Assembly (NCBI GenBank): GCA_018647265.1
Contig: JABGTK010000110.1
Location: 1-50,193 of the forward strand
Direction of reading: 5' to 3'
Origin: Candidatus Neomarinimicrobiota bacterium
GTDB taxonomy: Bacteria; Fidelibacterota; Marinisomatia; Marinisomatales; TCS55
DNA: 50,193 nucleotides
Every line of letters begins with the position of its first letter. The first letter of the stretch is position 1. Made by a program: the position numbers and the translations under genes. The notes under the pieces were generated by a model. It made no database searches. It saw only the letters and a program-made list of their open reading frames with translations, and was not told the DNA's origin. Below, piece after piece: positions 35,690 through 44,511 of the stretch.

Positions 35690-37159
35690 ATGAAAAAACG
35701 AATAATAATTTTGACTGCATTTACACTTTTGGCCACATCTTGTGATGATGGTTTTGCCGAAATGAATGTGAATCCTGCAGCAGCAAGTAATATTGACGTT
35801 GGATATAAATTCACATCATTGTTACTGGAAACATCCGCCAACAGGTATGTCGCCTGGCGGGCAAACTTGATCTACGGTTCAACCATGATCCAGCATTTTG
35901 CTGCGACCGCGGGCTATTGGACTGGAGATAAGTACACACTGAATGAAGGCTATTCTGCATCATTGATGGACACCTATTACCAGGGATGTGCTAAAGTGGT
36001 TCAGGATATTTTAAACCAAATAGATGCAGAAGAAAAACCGGCTGAAATGAAAGCAATTGCACGTATAATGCGTGTATTTATTTTTCATCGGTTAACTGAT
36101 ATGCATGGAAATATTCCTTACAGTGAAGCAGGTAAAGGATACTCAGACGGAATCCTTCAGCCTAAATATGACGCACAGAAAGATATTTATGCGGATATGT
36201 TGAAGGAATTGGATGAAGCAGCTTCAGCCCTGAGTTCCGGTACATCCGGATTTGGAAGTCAAGACTTCATGTATAATGGAGATCAAGGTAAATGGAAGAA
36301 GTTTGCTTATTCCATGATGCTACGTCTTGGCATGAGAATGTCTAAAGTGGATGCTGCTGGAGCAGAGTCATGGGTTAAAAAAGCAATCGTTGGTGGTGTT
36401 ATGACTTCCAATGATGATATTGCTTACATTATTCATACCACTGAAAGTGGTCTTAATAAAAATGGCAATGGTGAGGTCTTTTCTGCTGATGGAAATATGC
36501 GAATATCTAAAACCTTCATTGATTTCTTAACAGGTGACCCAAGACTAGATGTTTATGCACAACCTGGGGCCGGTGGCCATAAAGGTTTACCGAATGGCTA
36601 CAGCTCTTCAACCTTGAAAGAAGCCACTGGGGAAGCCAATTTGGACAACTACTCTCAACCAAATAGAGTATCAGGTACAGGTATCACCGGTGAAGATGAT
36701 CCTATGTTCTTCCAAACATATGCAGAAGTTGAATTACTGCTTGCTGAAGCTGCTGAACGTGGCTGGGGCGATGGTGATGCTGCAGGTCATTACAATAAAG
36801 GTGTGACGGCAGCCATGAAATACTTAGCGCTCTATGGTGGTACTGAAATCACAGATGCAGCTATTACAACATACTTGACTGCAAATCCTTATAGTTCTGC
36901 CAATGGATTAGAAATGATTGGCAATCAGGTTTGGGCCGCCACATTCTTAAATGAATATGAAGGTTACGCAAACTGGAGAAGAACCGGATTCCCAACATTG
37001 ACACCAGTCAATTATCCTGGAAATGTGACCAATGGTACCATTCCAAGAAGGATGATTTACGCTACGGGTGAAAAATCAAGGAATACTGCCAACTATGAAG
37101 CAGCAGTTGCTGCACAGGGAGCGGATAACCTAACGACTCGTGTATGGTGGGATAAATAG
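35690..37159 (+). CDS. susD: SusD/RagB-like glycan-binding lipoprotein (SusD-like 2 type)
   Basis: Surface lipoprotein (lipobox ATSC, C18) that caps the SusC barrel and binds glycan. The start FAEMNVNPAAAS, the TPR-like helices with YYQGCAKVVQDIL, and MKAIARIMRVFIFHRLTDMHGNIPYSEA match the SusD-like 2 (PF12771-type) branch, in which DMHGNIPYSEA is diagnostic. The C-terminal half contains FFQTYAEVELLLAEAAERGW and NEYEGYANWRRTGFPTL. 489 aa, normal. Shine-Dalgarno TAGGAG is 11 bp before the ATG. A strong terminator follows about 60 bp after the stop, so susC-susD form their own transcription unit. Ligand unknown. Confidence 0.94.
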   Translation: MKKRIIILTAFTLLATSCDDGFAEMNVNPAAASNIDVGYKFTSLLLETSANRYVAWRANLIYGSTMIQHFAATAGYWTGDKYTLNEGYSASLMDTYYQGCAKVVQDILNQIDAEEKPAEMKAIARIMRVFIFHRLTDMHGNIPYSEAGKGYSDGILQPKYDAQKDIYADMLKELDEAASALSSGTSGFGSQDFMYNGDQGKWKKFAYSMMLRLGMRMSKVDAAGAESWVKKAIVGGVMTSNDDIAYIIHTTESGLNKNGNGEVFSADGNMRISKTFIDFLTGDPRLDVYAQPGAGGHKGLPNGYSSSTLKEATGEANLDNYSQPNRVSGTGITGEDDPMFFQTYAEVELLLAEAAERGWGDGDAAGHYNKGVTAAMKYLALYGGTEITDAAITTYLTANPYSSANGLEMIGNQVWAATFLNEYEGYANWRRTGFPTLTPVNYPGNVTNGTIPRRMIYATGEKSRNTANYEAAVAAQGADNLTTRVWWDK

Positions 37160-37220
37160 AAGGAACTTTAAAAAGCCTTTACTAAACTCACATCTCCACA
37201 TATTTTAGTGAGTAAAAAAT

Positions 37221-37252
37221 AAGGGAGGGCATATGCTCTCCCTTATTTTTTT
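37221..37252 (+). terminator. Rho-independent terminator after susD
   Basis: Stem AAGGGAGGGC, loop ATAT, stem GCTCTCCCTT (one G-T wobble), then a run TATTTTTTT. It lies 62 bp after the susD stop and before the FG-GAP gene. It would end or attenuate the susCD transcript so that susCD can be made in excess of the downstream enzymes. Confidence 0.88.
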
Positions 37253-37280
37253 ATGAAAGGGTTCCAGCGTACATTATAGA

Positions 37281-40200
37281 ATGATCTTTAGTACAATAAT
37301 ACGCCAGTCGACTTTTTATTTTTTAACTATGTCTACTCTATTTTCTCAAGAAGATAAACTATTTTCTCTTTTATTGCCAGACCGAACTGGAGTGCACTTT
37401 GAGAATACTATAGTAGATAAGAAAGAACACAATATTCTTATCTATGCCAATTATTATGGTGGCGCTGGGGTTGGTGTTGGTGATTTTAATAAGGATGGTT
37501 TAGTTGACCTTTATTTTGCCGGCAACCTCGTGTCGGACCAACTATATATCAACAAAGGAGCAATGAAGTTTGATAATATCACTCATAAAGCGGGAATCAT
37601 TGATGATGGTAGTTGGTCTTCTGGTATAACAATTGCCGATGTGAATGGAGATGGATGGGATGACATTTATGTTAGCATAGAACTCTATGATAATGAGCCT
37701 GAAAAAAGACGAAACAAATTATATATCAATAATGGTGATTTAACTTTTACTGAAAAGGCGAAAAAGTATGGAATTGATAATCCTGAACGGACACGTCATT
37801 CTGTTTTTATGGATTATGATAATGACGGCCTATTGGATTTATATATTCTAAATCAACCGCCAAACCCGGGAAGTTACTCCGAACATTTCGGTACAAAACT
37901 ACTCCGTCAAAAATATGCTTCTGTTCTTTATAAAAATGTGAATAATACCCATTTTATAGATGTTACTATAGAAGCCAAACTTCTCCAAACGGGATTTCCC
38001 AATGCGGTTACTGCCAGTGATCTCAATAATGATGGTTGGACCGATCTTTATGTTTCCCACGATTTCTATGCTCCAGATCAATTGTATATCAATAACAAAG
38101 ATGGCAGTTTTTCTAATATTACAAATAAGGCATTAAGGCATATGTCATATTACAGTATGGGTGTGGATGCTGTTGATATTAATAATGATGGTTTTCTTGA
38201 TCCGATGATCGTGGATATGGTAGCTGAAGATAACTTTAGGTTGAAATCCAACATGAGTGGTATGAATCCAAAAATATTCTGGGATGTGGTTAATAACGGT
38301 GGCCATTACCAATATATGTTCAATACTCTTCAATTAAATAATGGTGATTTGACTTTTAGTGAGATTGCACAGTTGACTGGTACTGCTTCTACAGATTGGA
38401 GTTGGTCCAACCTCATGGCCGATTTTGACAATGACGGTCAAAAGGATATTTATATTACTAATGGGTTGCTTCGGGATATCCGTAATACAGATGCATCCAA
38501 AGCTGTGGGTGAGTATATCACTAATTTTTCAAATGATTATGTAAATCAACATCCTAACCAGGGCGACATTGAACTATTTGATATACTTGATTTGGATAAA
38601 ACATTATCCTTATTACCATCCCAAAAGATTGGTAACTATGCATACAAAAATAATGGAGACTTAAAATTTTCTAATGTTTCAAAATCTTGGGGATTGGATC
38701 ATGAATCATTTTCAAACGGTTCTGCCTATGCGGACTTGGATAATGACGGAGATTTGGATTTAATCGTTAATAATATAAATGAAAAAGCATTTATATATGA
38801 AAATAACAGTGACCGACTTGAGAATCATTATGTGCGAATTAAGTTAAAGGATGATGGCGTTTTATTTGGAACAAAAGTTAAGATCGAAGCCAGCGGAAAA
38901 ACGCAATTTGTCGAGACAACTAATGTTCGCGGTATGTATTCCACCAGTGAACAAGTGGTTCATTTTGGATTAGGAAAAACAAAAACGGTTGATCAAATAA
39001 CAATCACATGGCCGGACAACAGTCTAACCATCCTTTCGAATATTAAAGGAGATCAAATACTTACCATTGATAAGAATAAATCAAATCGAATTGAAAAACC
39101 GGAAGATACCGTTTTATTAAATCCTATTTTTCGTGAAGTTGTCAATTTAGGAATTGATTTTCAACATATTGAAAATGAATTTGACGATTATAAAAAACAA
39201 ATTCTTCTTCCCCATAAAATGTCTCAATTCGGTCCTGGGATGGCTGTTGGAGATGTGAATGGTGATGGGAAAGATGATGTTTATATTGGTGGTGCAATGG
39301 GAGAATCGGGAAAACTATTTTTGCAGTTTACAAATGGTAGTTTTAGAAGGTCAAACTCTAACCCATGGTCAAAGGATAAAGTGCATGAAGATATTGATGC
39401 GGCATTTTTTGATATAGATAATGACGGTGACAAAGATCTTTATGTGGTCAGCGGTGGTAATTCAAAACCTGGAATCTCAGCAATATATCAGGACCGTATT
39501 TATATAAATAACGGAAAAGGACATTTCACCAAATCATTCACTCATTTGCCTAGTATTGGTATTAGCGGATCCAAAGTGAGGGCCAGCGATTATAACGGTG
39601 ATGGGGATATGGATGTATTTATCGGCGGCCGTCATTTACCTCATGAATATCCTCGTCCAACATCGAGTTTACTTCTTGAAAATAATAATGGTCAATTGGA
39701 AGATGTGACAAATCAAAAAGCAAACGGTTTAAATAATATTGGTATGGTCACAGATGCTATATGGATTGATTACGATTCAGACGGGGACGATGATCTTATT
39801 GTTGTGGGTGAATGGATGCCCATCACCGTATTCCAAAATCGAGATGGTATTTTGTTAAAACTAGATTCTCCTCCAGGATTTGAGAATTCCGATGGTTGGT
39901 GGTTCTCAATTGAAAAAGGCGATTTCGATAATGACGGAGATGATGATTTTATTGCTGGGAATCTCGGGTTGAACTATAAATACAAGACAACCGTTTCTGA
40001 ACCTTTCGATGTTCATTATTATGATTTTGATGAAAATGGCAGTAAAGATGTGGTGTTGGGTTATTATAATTTTGGTGAAAAATATCCACTCCGAGGATTT
40101 TCATGTTCATCTAATCAAATCCCCCAGCTTAAAACCCAAATTGGTCAATATGACCTTTTTGCATCAATGAGTTTGAATGACGTTTATGGCACAATAAATT

Positions 40201-40601
40201 TAGAGCAAGCACTTCACTATGAAGCTTATACATTCGCCAGTTCCTATATTGAAAATTTAGGGAATGGTACATTTAAAATGCACGCCTTGCCAGTAGCGGC
40301 CCAGTTTTCAAATATTAATGATATTATTGTAGAAGACTTTAATCGTGACGGATTTCTGGATGCACTTATTGCAGGAAATTTATTTGTATCTGAAATTGAA
40401 ACACCACGTAATGATGCAGGGAATGGATTGTTATTATTAGGAGACGGTACCGGTAAGTTCGACTCTATAAATGCAAAAGAGAGTGGTTTTTTTACACCGG
40501 GAGATGTGAAATCATTGGAATTGGCTTTAACCGGTAATAAAGCAATTATCATTGTGGGAAATAATAATGACCATCTTCAGATGTTTCATTTTAATAAATA
40601 A
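37281..40601 (+). CDS. FG-GAP/VCBS-repeat protein with UnbV/ASPIC domain
   Basis: Large exported protein (1106 aa). After a signal-like N-terminus (MIFSTIIRQSTFYFLTMSTLFS; a later Met, MSTLFS, is possible), two sets of calcium-binding FG-GAP repeats (VGVGDFNKDGLVDLYFAG, IADVNGDGWDDIYV, AYADLDNDGDLDLIVNN; and MAVGDVNGDGKDDVYIGG, AFFDIDNDGDKDLYVVSG) flank a UnbV/ASPIC domain at about 520-590 (VETTNVRGMYSTSEQVVHFGLGKTKTVDQITITWPD). Such proteins often sit beside susCD and are presumed surface glycan-binding or assembly proteins, but no reaction is established. The next gene starts about 10 bp downstream. Confidence 0.9.
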   Translation: MIFSTIIRQSTFYFLTMSTLFSQEDKLFSLLLPDRTGVHFENTIVDKKEHNILIYANYYGGAGVGVGDFNKDGLVDLYFAGNLVSDQLYINKGAMKFDNITHKAGIIDDGSWSSGITIADVNGDGWDDIYVSIELYDNEPEKRRNKLYINNGDLTFTEKAKKYGIDNPERTRHSVFMDYDNDGLLDLYILNQPPNPGSYSEHFGTKLLRQKYASVLYKNVNNTHFIDVTIEAKLLQTGFPNAVTASDLNNDGWTDLYVSHDFYAPDQLYINNKDGSFSNITNKALRHMSYYSMGVDAVDINNDGFLDPMIVDMVAEDNFRLKSNMSGMNPKIFWDVVNNGGHYQYMFNTLQLNNGDLTFSEIAQLTGTASTDWSWSNLMADFDNDGQKDIYITNGLLRDIRNTDASKAVGEYITNFSNDYVNQHPNQGDIELFDILDLDKTLSLLPSQKIGNYAYKNNGDLKFSNVSKSWGLDHESFSNGSAYADLDNDGDLDLIVNNINEKAFIYENNSDRLENHYVRIKLKDDGVLFGTKVKIEASGKTQFVETTNVRGMYSTSEQVVHFGLGKTKTVDQITITWPDNSLTILSNIKGDQILTIDKNKSNRIEKPEDTVLLNPIFREVVNLGIDFQHIENEFDDYKKQILLPHKMSQFGPGMAVGDVNGDGKDDVYIGGAMGESGKLFLQFTNGSFRRSNSNPWSKDKVHEDIDAAFFDIDNDGDKDLYVVSGGNSKPGISAIYQDRIYINNGKGHFTKSFTHLPSIGISGSKVRASDYNGDGDMDVFIGGRHLPHEYPRPTSSLLLENNNGQLEDVTNQKANGLNNIGMVTDAIWIDYDSDGDDDLIVVGEWMPITVFQNRDGILLKLDSPPGFENSDGWWFSIEKGDFDNDGDDDFIAGNLGLNYKYKTTVSEPFDVHYYDFDENGSKDVVLGYYNFGEKYPLRGFSCSSNQIPQLKTQIGQYDLFASMSLNDVYGTINLEQALHYEAYTFASSYIENLGNGTFKMHALPVAAQFSNINDIIVEDFNRDGFLDALIAGNLFVSEIETPRNDAGNGLLLLGDGTGKFDSINAKESGFFTPGDVKSLELALTGNKAIIIVGNNNDHLQMFHFNK

Positions 40602-40610
40602 TTGAGTATA

Positions 40611-41828
40611 ATGAATTACAAAAGATTACTACGATTTAATATATTATTGGTATTCATATTATTTTCAGGATGTAGCGATAAAATGGAGATTACGGAAGAT
40701 TTAATTGATATTTATCAGGTTGATACATCCTTTAAGCGTGTAGGATATTTGCCCCAATATCGTTTTTATTTAGCCGATAAAATTGAGTTTAAGAAGGTTA
40801 ATTACCTCATGTTGGCATTTGGGAATTTTAATAAGGATGGTTCTTTTTCTTTTAACGGTAATGCAGACATTCAGTCAATCGTATCCAAAATCAAAGAATC
40901 AAATATAAAAATAATGTTATCCATCGGAGGGGGAGGTTTTTCTGATGAGAAAGAAAATATTTGGGTAGACCATCTTTCCGAAAAGAAAAGAACCGGTAGT
41001 ATTAAAGCAATGATGGATTATATTGAAAAATACAATCTAGATGGAATTGATGTGGATTTGGAAGGGGCTCTCATCTCAAAACTGGGCTCCAACTACAATA
41101 CCTTTGTAAGTGAATTAAAAGACCATCTTCATGCAAAAGGGAAAGCCATAACTGCAGCTTTACCATCAACACGATCACGAAATAATATTACACAGGAAAC
41201 ATTGGAATCATTTGATTTTATTAATGTGATGATCTACGATGAAACGGGACCATGGAATCCATCAAAACCGGGACAGCATTCTTCCTATAACCTCGCTGAA
41301 AGGTCATTGAATTTCTGGGTAAATACAAAAGGAATTCGCAAAGAAAAGATTATTCTAGGAATGCCCTTTTACGGACACAATTTTGACCCAAGTAACATTG
41401 AAAGTTTAACATTTAGTGATATAATTAAAGAGAAACCAGAGTACGCGTATTTAAACCAAAAGGACGAGATATATTATAATGGTATTCATATGGTCGCCCA
41501 TAAGAGCCAATTGGCATTGAAAAAAGCAGGTGGTATTATGATCTGGGAATTGGGGCAGGATGATTTTTCTGCACTGTCTTTACTGAAATCAGTTGATCAA
41601 TCCTTGGTAGCAGGAGATTGTGTAAATGATTCCGTTGGCACTTATTATCTGGATAATGATCAGGACGGGTTTGGTGATATATATAATCCATTCCAAGCGT
41701 GCAATCAGCCCTCCGGATATGAGATTAGCAGTTCAGATTGTAATGATTCTAATGCTGCCATTTATCCTGGCGCTACGGAAATAATTGACAATGCAGATAA
41801 TGATTGTGATGGTGACATTGATGAATAA
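40611..41828 (+). CDS. GH18-family endoglycosidase-like lipoprotein with C-terminal MopE-type repeats
   Basis: Chitinase-fold glycosidase; lipobox SGC (C21) places it in a membrane. Starts at ATG 40611 rather than TTG 40602. It has the catalytic DxxDxDxE motif as DGIDVDLEG (about residues 143-150), the SIGGGG strand, and MIYDETG with the substrate tyrosine and aspartate. In a locus with GH92, GH20, GH33 and GH29, an endo-beta-N-acetylglucosaminidase cutting the N-glycan chitobiose core is more likely than a chitinase, though this is inference. About residues 340-405 hold an acidic metal-binding repeat (YYLDNDQDGFGD, SDCNDSNAAIYPGATEI, DNDCDGDIDE) of the MopE-like type. Its last 8 bases overlap the upstream ATG option (41821) of the GH2 gene. 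Confidence 0.85.
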   Translation: MNYKRLLRFNILLVFILFSGCSDKMEITEDLIDIYQVDTSFKRVGYLPQYRFYLADKIEFKKVNYLMLAFGNFNKDGSFSFNGNADIQSIVSKIKESNIKIMLSIGGGGFSDEKENIWVDHLSEKKRTGSIKAMMDYIEKYNLDGIDVDLEGALISKLGSNYNTFVSELKDHLHAKGKAITAALPSTRSRNNITQETLESFDFINVMIYDETGPWNPSKPGQHSSYNLAERSLNFWVNTKGIRKEKIILGMPFYGHNFDPSNIESLTFSDIIKEKPEYAYLNQKDEIYYNGIHMVAHKSQLALKKAGGIMIWELGQDDFSALSLLKSVDQSLVAGDCVNDSVGTYYLDNDQDGFGDIYNPFQACNQPSGYEISSSDCNDSNAAIYPGATEIIDNADNDCDGDIDE

Positions 41829-41847
41829 AATAATCTTGGGACAAGTG

Positions 41848-44475
41848 ATGACTCGAAAAGTATTAAATATTTTTCTCTTATTTATTTGTTCCAGATTGTT
41901 GGCTGATCATCAGCCGGAATTCTCTACTGCTGGGTTTTTCCAATTAGATGATACTGGACGAGAGGTCTTTTCTATGAATGTGGCTTGGCGGTTTCACAAA
42001 GGGGAATCAGCCGGGGCAAGTAATTTGGATTTTAATGATAAGGACTGGCCGGTCATTTCTATTCCCCATGGTATAGAATATTTACCTACAGAAGCCAGTG
42101 GAAGTGTCAATTACCAGGGAGAAGTATGGTATCGAAAGCATTTTACCCCAGATATAAAATTGAAAGGAAAAAAGATATTTCTCCACTTTGAAGCGATTAT
42201 GGGGAAATCCAGAATTTGGGTGAATGGCGAATTACTTAAGGAGAATTTCGGGGGTTTCCTTCCCATTGTTGTTGATGTCGGGGATTATCTGAATTGGGGA
42301 AGTGAAAATGTTATTGCGGTGTGGGCTGACAATGGTGATGATCCTCTTTACCCTCCGGGGAAGGCACAATCTGCATTGGACTTTGCGTATTTTGGTGGTA
42401 TCTACCGTGACTGTTGGATGGTGACACATAATAAAGTTTATATCACAAATCCTAACTTCGAAGATGCAGTAGCAGGAGGAGGTTTATTGATTGCATATCC
42501 TCAAGTTTCCAACCAAAAATCGGAAATAATGCTACGTATTCATCTTCGAAATGAAGGTATAAAGAATTATGAAGGATCAATTCATTATGAATTATTGAGT
42601 GAAAGTGGCCAAAGTGTTTTGTCTGTGAATCAAGATATAAAACTACAAAAGCAAAATACAGGCACATTTGAAAAACATGTTTTAGTAGAAAACCCCCAAT
42701 TATGGTCACCCGAATCGCCCAATCTCTACAAACTGAAGGTCATTATCAAAGATGTGAAAGGAAGAGTGGTAGATGGGTACTCTCGCCGCATAGGAATTAG
42801 AAGTTTTGAATTTAAAGGAAAAGATGGTTTTTGGCTGAATGGTAAACCTTATAAAAAACCGTTGATTGGTGCCAATCGTCATCAAGATTTCGCCCTTGTA
42901 GGAAACGCTGTTCCAAACAATACCCATTGGCGTGATGCTAAAAAACTTAGAGATGTAGGATTAAAAGTAATACGAAATGCACATTATCCGCAGGATCCGG
43001 CTTTCATGGATGCCTGTGATGAATTGGGATTGTTTGTTATTGTTAATACACCAGGATGGCAGTTTTGGAATGAAGCACCGATCTTTGAGAAGCGGGTGTA
43101 CAATGATATCCGCAATATGGTTCGAAGAGATCGAAACCACCCTTCTGTATGGTTATGGGAACCAATTTTAAATGAAACTTGGTATCCGGATCATTTTGCT
43201 AAAAATGCCCGAAAAATTATTGATGAAGAATTTCCCTATCCCAATTCTTATGCTGCTTGTGATGCAGAGGCTAAAGGGAATGAATATTTTCAAATATTAT
43301 TTGGTCATCCATCCATTGGTGAGGATCGTTGGGCCTTAAAACATTTGGACCCCCAAAAGACTTATTTTACCAGGGAATGGGGGGATAATGTTGATGACTG
43401 GAATTCACATAATTCACCTAGTAGGGTAAACATAGAGTGGGGTGAAACACCTATGCTAATTCAAGCCCAGCACTATGCCAAACCAAATTATAAATATACT
43501 AGTTATGATGGACTATTTCGTACAACTCCCCAGCATATTGGCGGATCTTTTTGGCATTCATTCGACCACCAAAGAGGATATCATCCCGATCCATTTTACG
43601 GCGGAATTATGGATGTATTCCGTCAGCCTAAATATGCCTATTATATGTTCATGTCCCAACGTAATCCCCAAAAAAGTAATGTCTTAGCGGAAACTGGGCC
43701 GATGATATTTATTGCCCATGAAATGACACCTTTCTCAGGGAAGGATGTTGTTGTTTATTCTAATTGTGATGAAGTAAAACTCACAGTCTTTAAAAATGGG
43801 AATGAGTATATCTATAAGAAAAAAGGATCTCCAATTGGAATGCCAAGTCCTATTATTGTCTTTAAAAACGTTTATGATTTTATGGCCGATAAAGAAAAAT
43901 CCAGAGCCGGAAAACAGACAGAAGTATTCATGCGGGCAGATGGTTTTATAAATGGTGAAATAGTCGTATCTCATAAGGTATCTCCGGCTAGAAGAGCTGA
44001 AAAACTAATCATGTGGATTGATAATGAAAATGTGGATCTCTCCGCTAATGGATCTGATCTAATTGTAATAATTGCCGCCATAGCAGATAAGAATGGAAAC
44101 ATTAAAAGGTTAAATAATTCCTCTATTGAATTTGAGACTGAAGGGGAGGGGAATATTATCGGGGGGGAAATGTTTCTGTCAAATCCCAGCCCTATTCGAT
44201 GGGGCACTGCACCAGTGTTAATTCAGTCAACGACAAAAGCCGGGAAAATCAAGGTTAAAGCTTCAGTCGTACTTGAAGGAATAAATACACCCACCAGCAC
44301 TGAACTCGTTTTTGAAAGTATCCCGGCCAAAATTGATATGGTTTTTAGTGATACAGAGTCAAAGGCAAGTTCTGTAATTTCTATAAAACAAGCAGTCTCG
44401 CCTAGTGTGTCCGATGGCAAGTTGAGGCAGGAAATTGAAAAAAGAACTCAACGCTATAAAATTGAAAGAAGTTGA
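41848..44475 (+). CDS. GH2-family glycosidase (beta-galactosidase-like)
   Basis: Exported retaining glycosidase, 875 aa. The start at ATG 41848 (MTRKVLNIFLLFICSRLLA) gives a clean signal peptide; ATG 41821 is possible. Domain order is the sugar-binding jelly roll (about 30-190: GEVWYRKHFTPD, GGIYRDCWMV), an immunoglobulin-like domain, then the barrel (about 310-620) with IGANRHQDF, the acid/base Glu in PILNETWYP (about E442) and the likely nucleophile Glu in YFTREWGD (about E510), then a DUF4982-like domain (VVVYSNCDEVKLTVFKNG) and further beta domains. It would remove terminal beta-galactose or a related sugar exposed after sialidase action. It is convergent with the GH92 gene; no clear terminator is visible in the 36 bp between them. 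Confidence 0.9.
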   Translation: MTRKVLNIFLLFICSRLLADHQPEFSTAGFFQLDDTGREVFSMNVAWRFHKGESAGASNLDFNDKDWPVISIPHGIEYLPTEASGSVNYQGEVWYRKHFTPDIKLKGKKIFLHFEAIMGKSRIWVNGELLKENFGGFLPIVVDVGDYLNWGSENVIAVWADNGDDPLYPPGKAQSALDFAYFGGIYRDCWMVTHNKVYITNPNFEDAVAGGGLLIAYPQVSNQKSEIMLRIHLRNEGIKNYEGSIHYELLSESGQSVLSVNQDIKLQKQNTGTFEKHVLVENPQLWSPESPNLYKLKVIIKDVKGRVVDGYSRRIGIRSFEFKGKDGFWLNGKPYKKPLIGANRHQDFALVGNAVPNNTHWRDAKKLRDVGLKVIRNAHYPQDPAFMDACDELGLFVIVNTPGWQFWNEAPIFEKRVYNDIRNMVRRDRNHPSVWLWEPILNETWYPDHFAKNARKIIDEEFPYPNSYAACDAEAKGNEYFQILFGHPSIGEDRWALKHLDPQKTYFTREWGDNVDDWNSHNSPSRVNIEWGETPMLIQAQHYAKPNYKYTSYDGLFRTTPQHIGGSFWHSFDHQRGYHPDPFYGGIMDVFRQPKYAYYMFMSQRNPQKSNVLAETGPMIFIAHEMTPFSGKDVVVYSNCDEVKLTVFKNGNEYIYKKKGSPIGMPSPIIVFKNVYDFMADKEKSRAGKQTEVFMRADGFINGEIVVSHKVSPARRAEKLIMWIDNENVDLSANGSDLIVIIAAIADKNGNIKRLNNSSIEFETEGEGNIIGGEMFLSNPSPIRWGTAPVLIQSTTKAGKIKVKASVVLEGINTPTSTELVFESIPAKIDMVFSDTESKASSVISIKQAVSPSVSDGKLRQEIEKRTQRYKIERS

Positions 44476-44511
44476 ACGGCAACAGAAGGCTTTTGGTGAG
44501 AAAAAGAAAAA

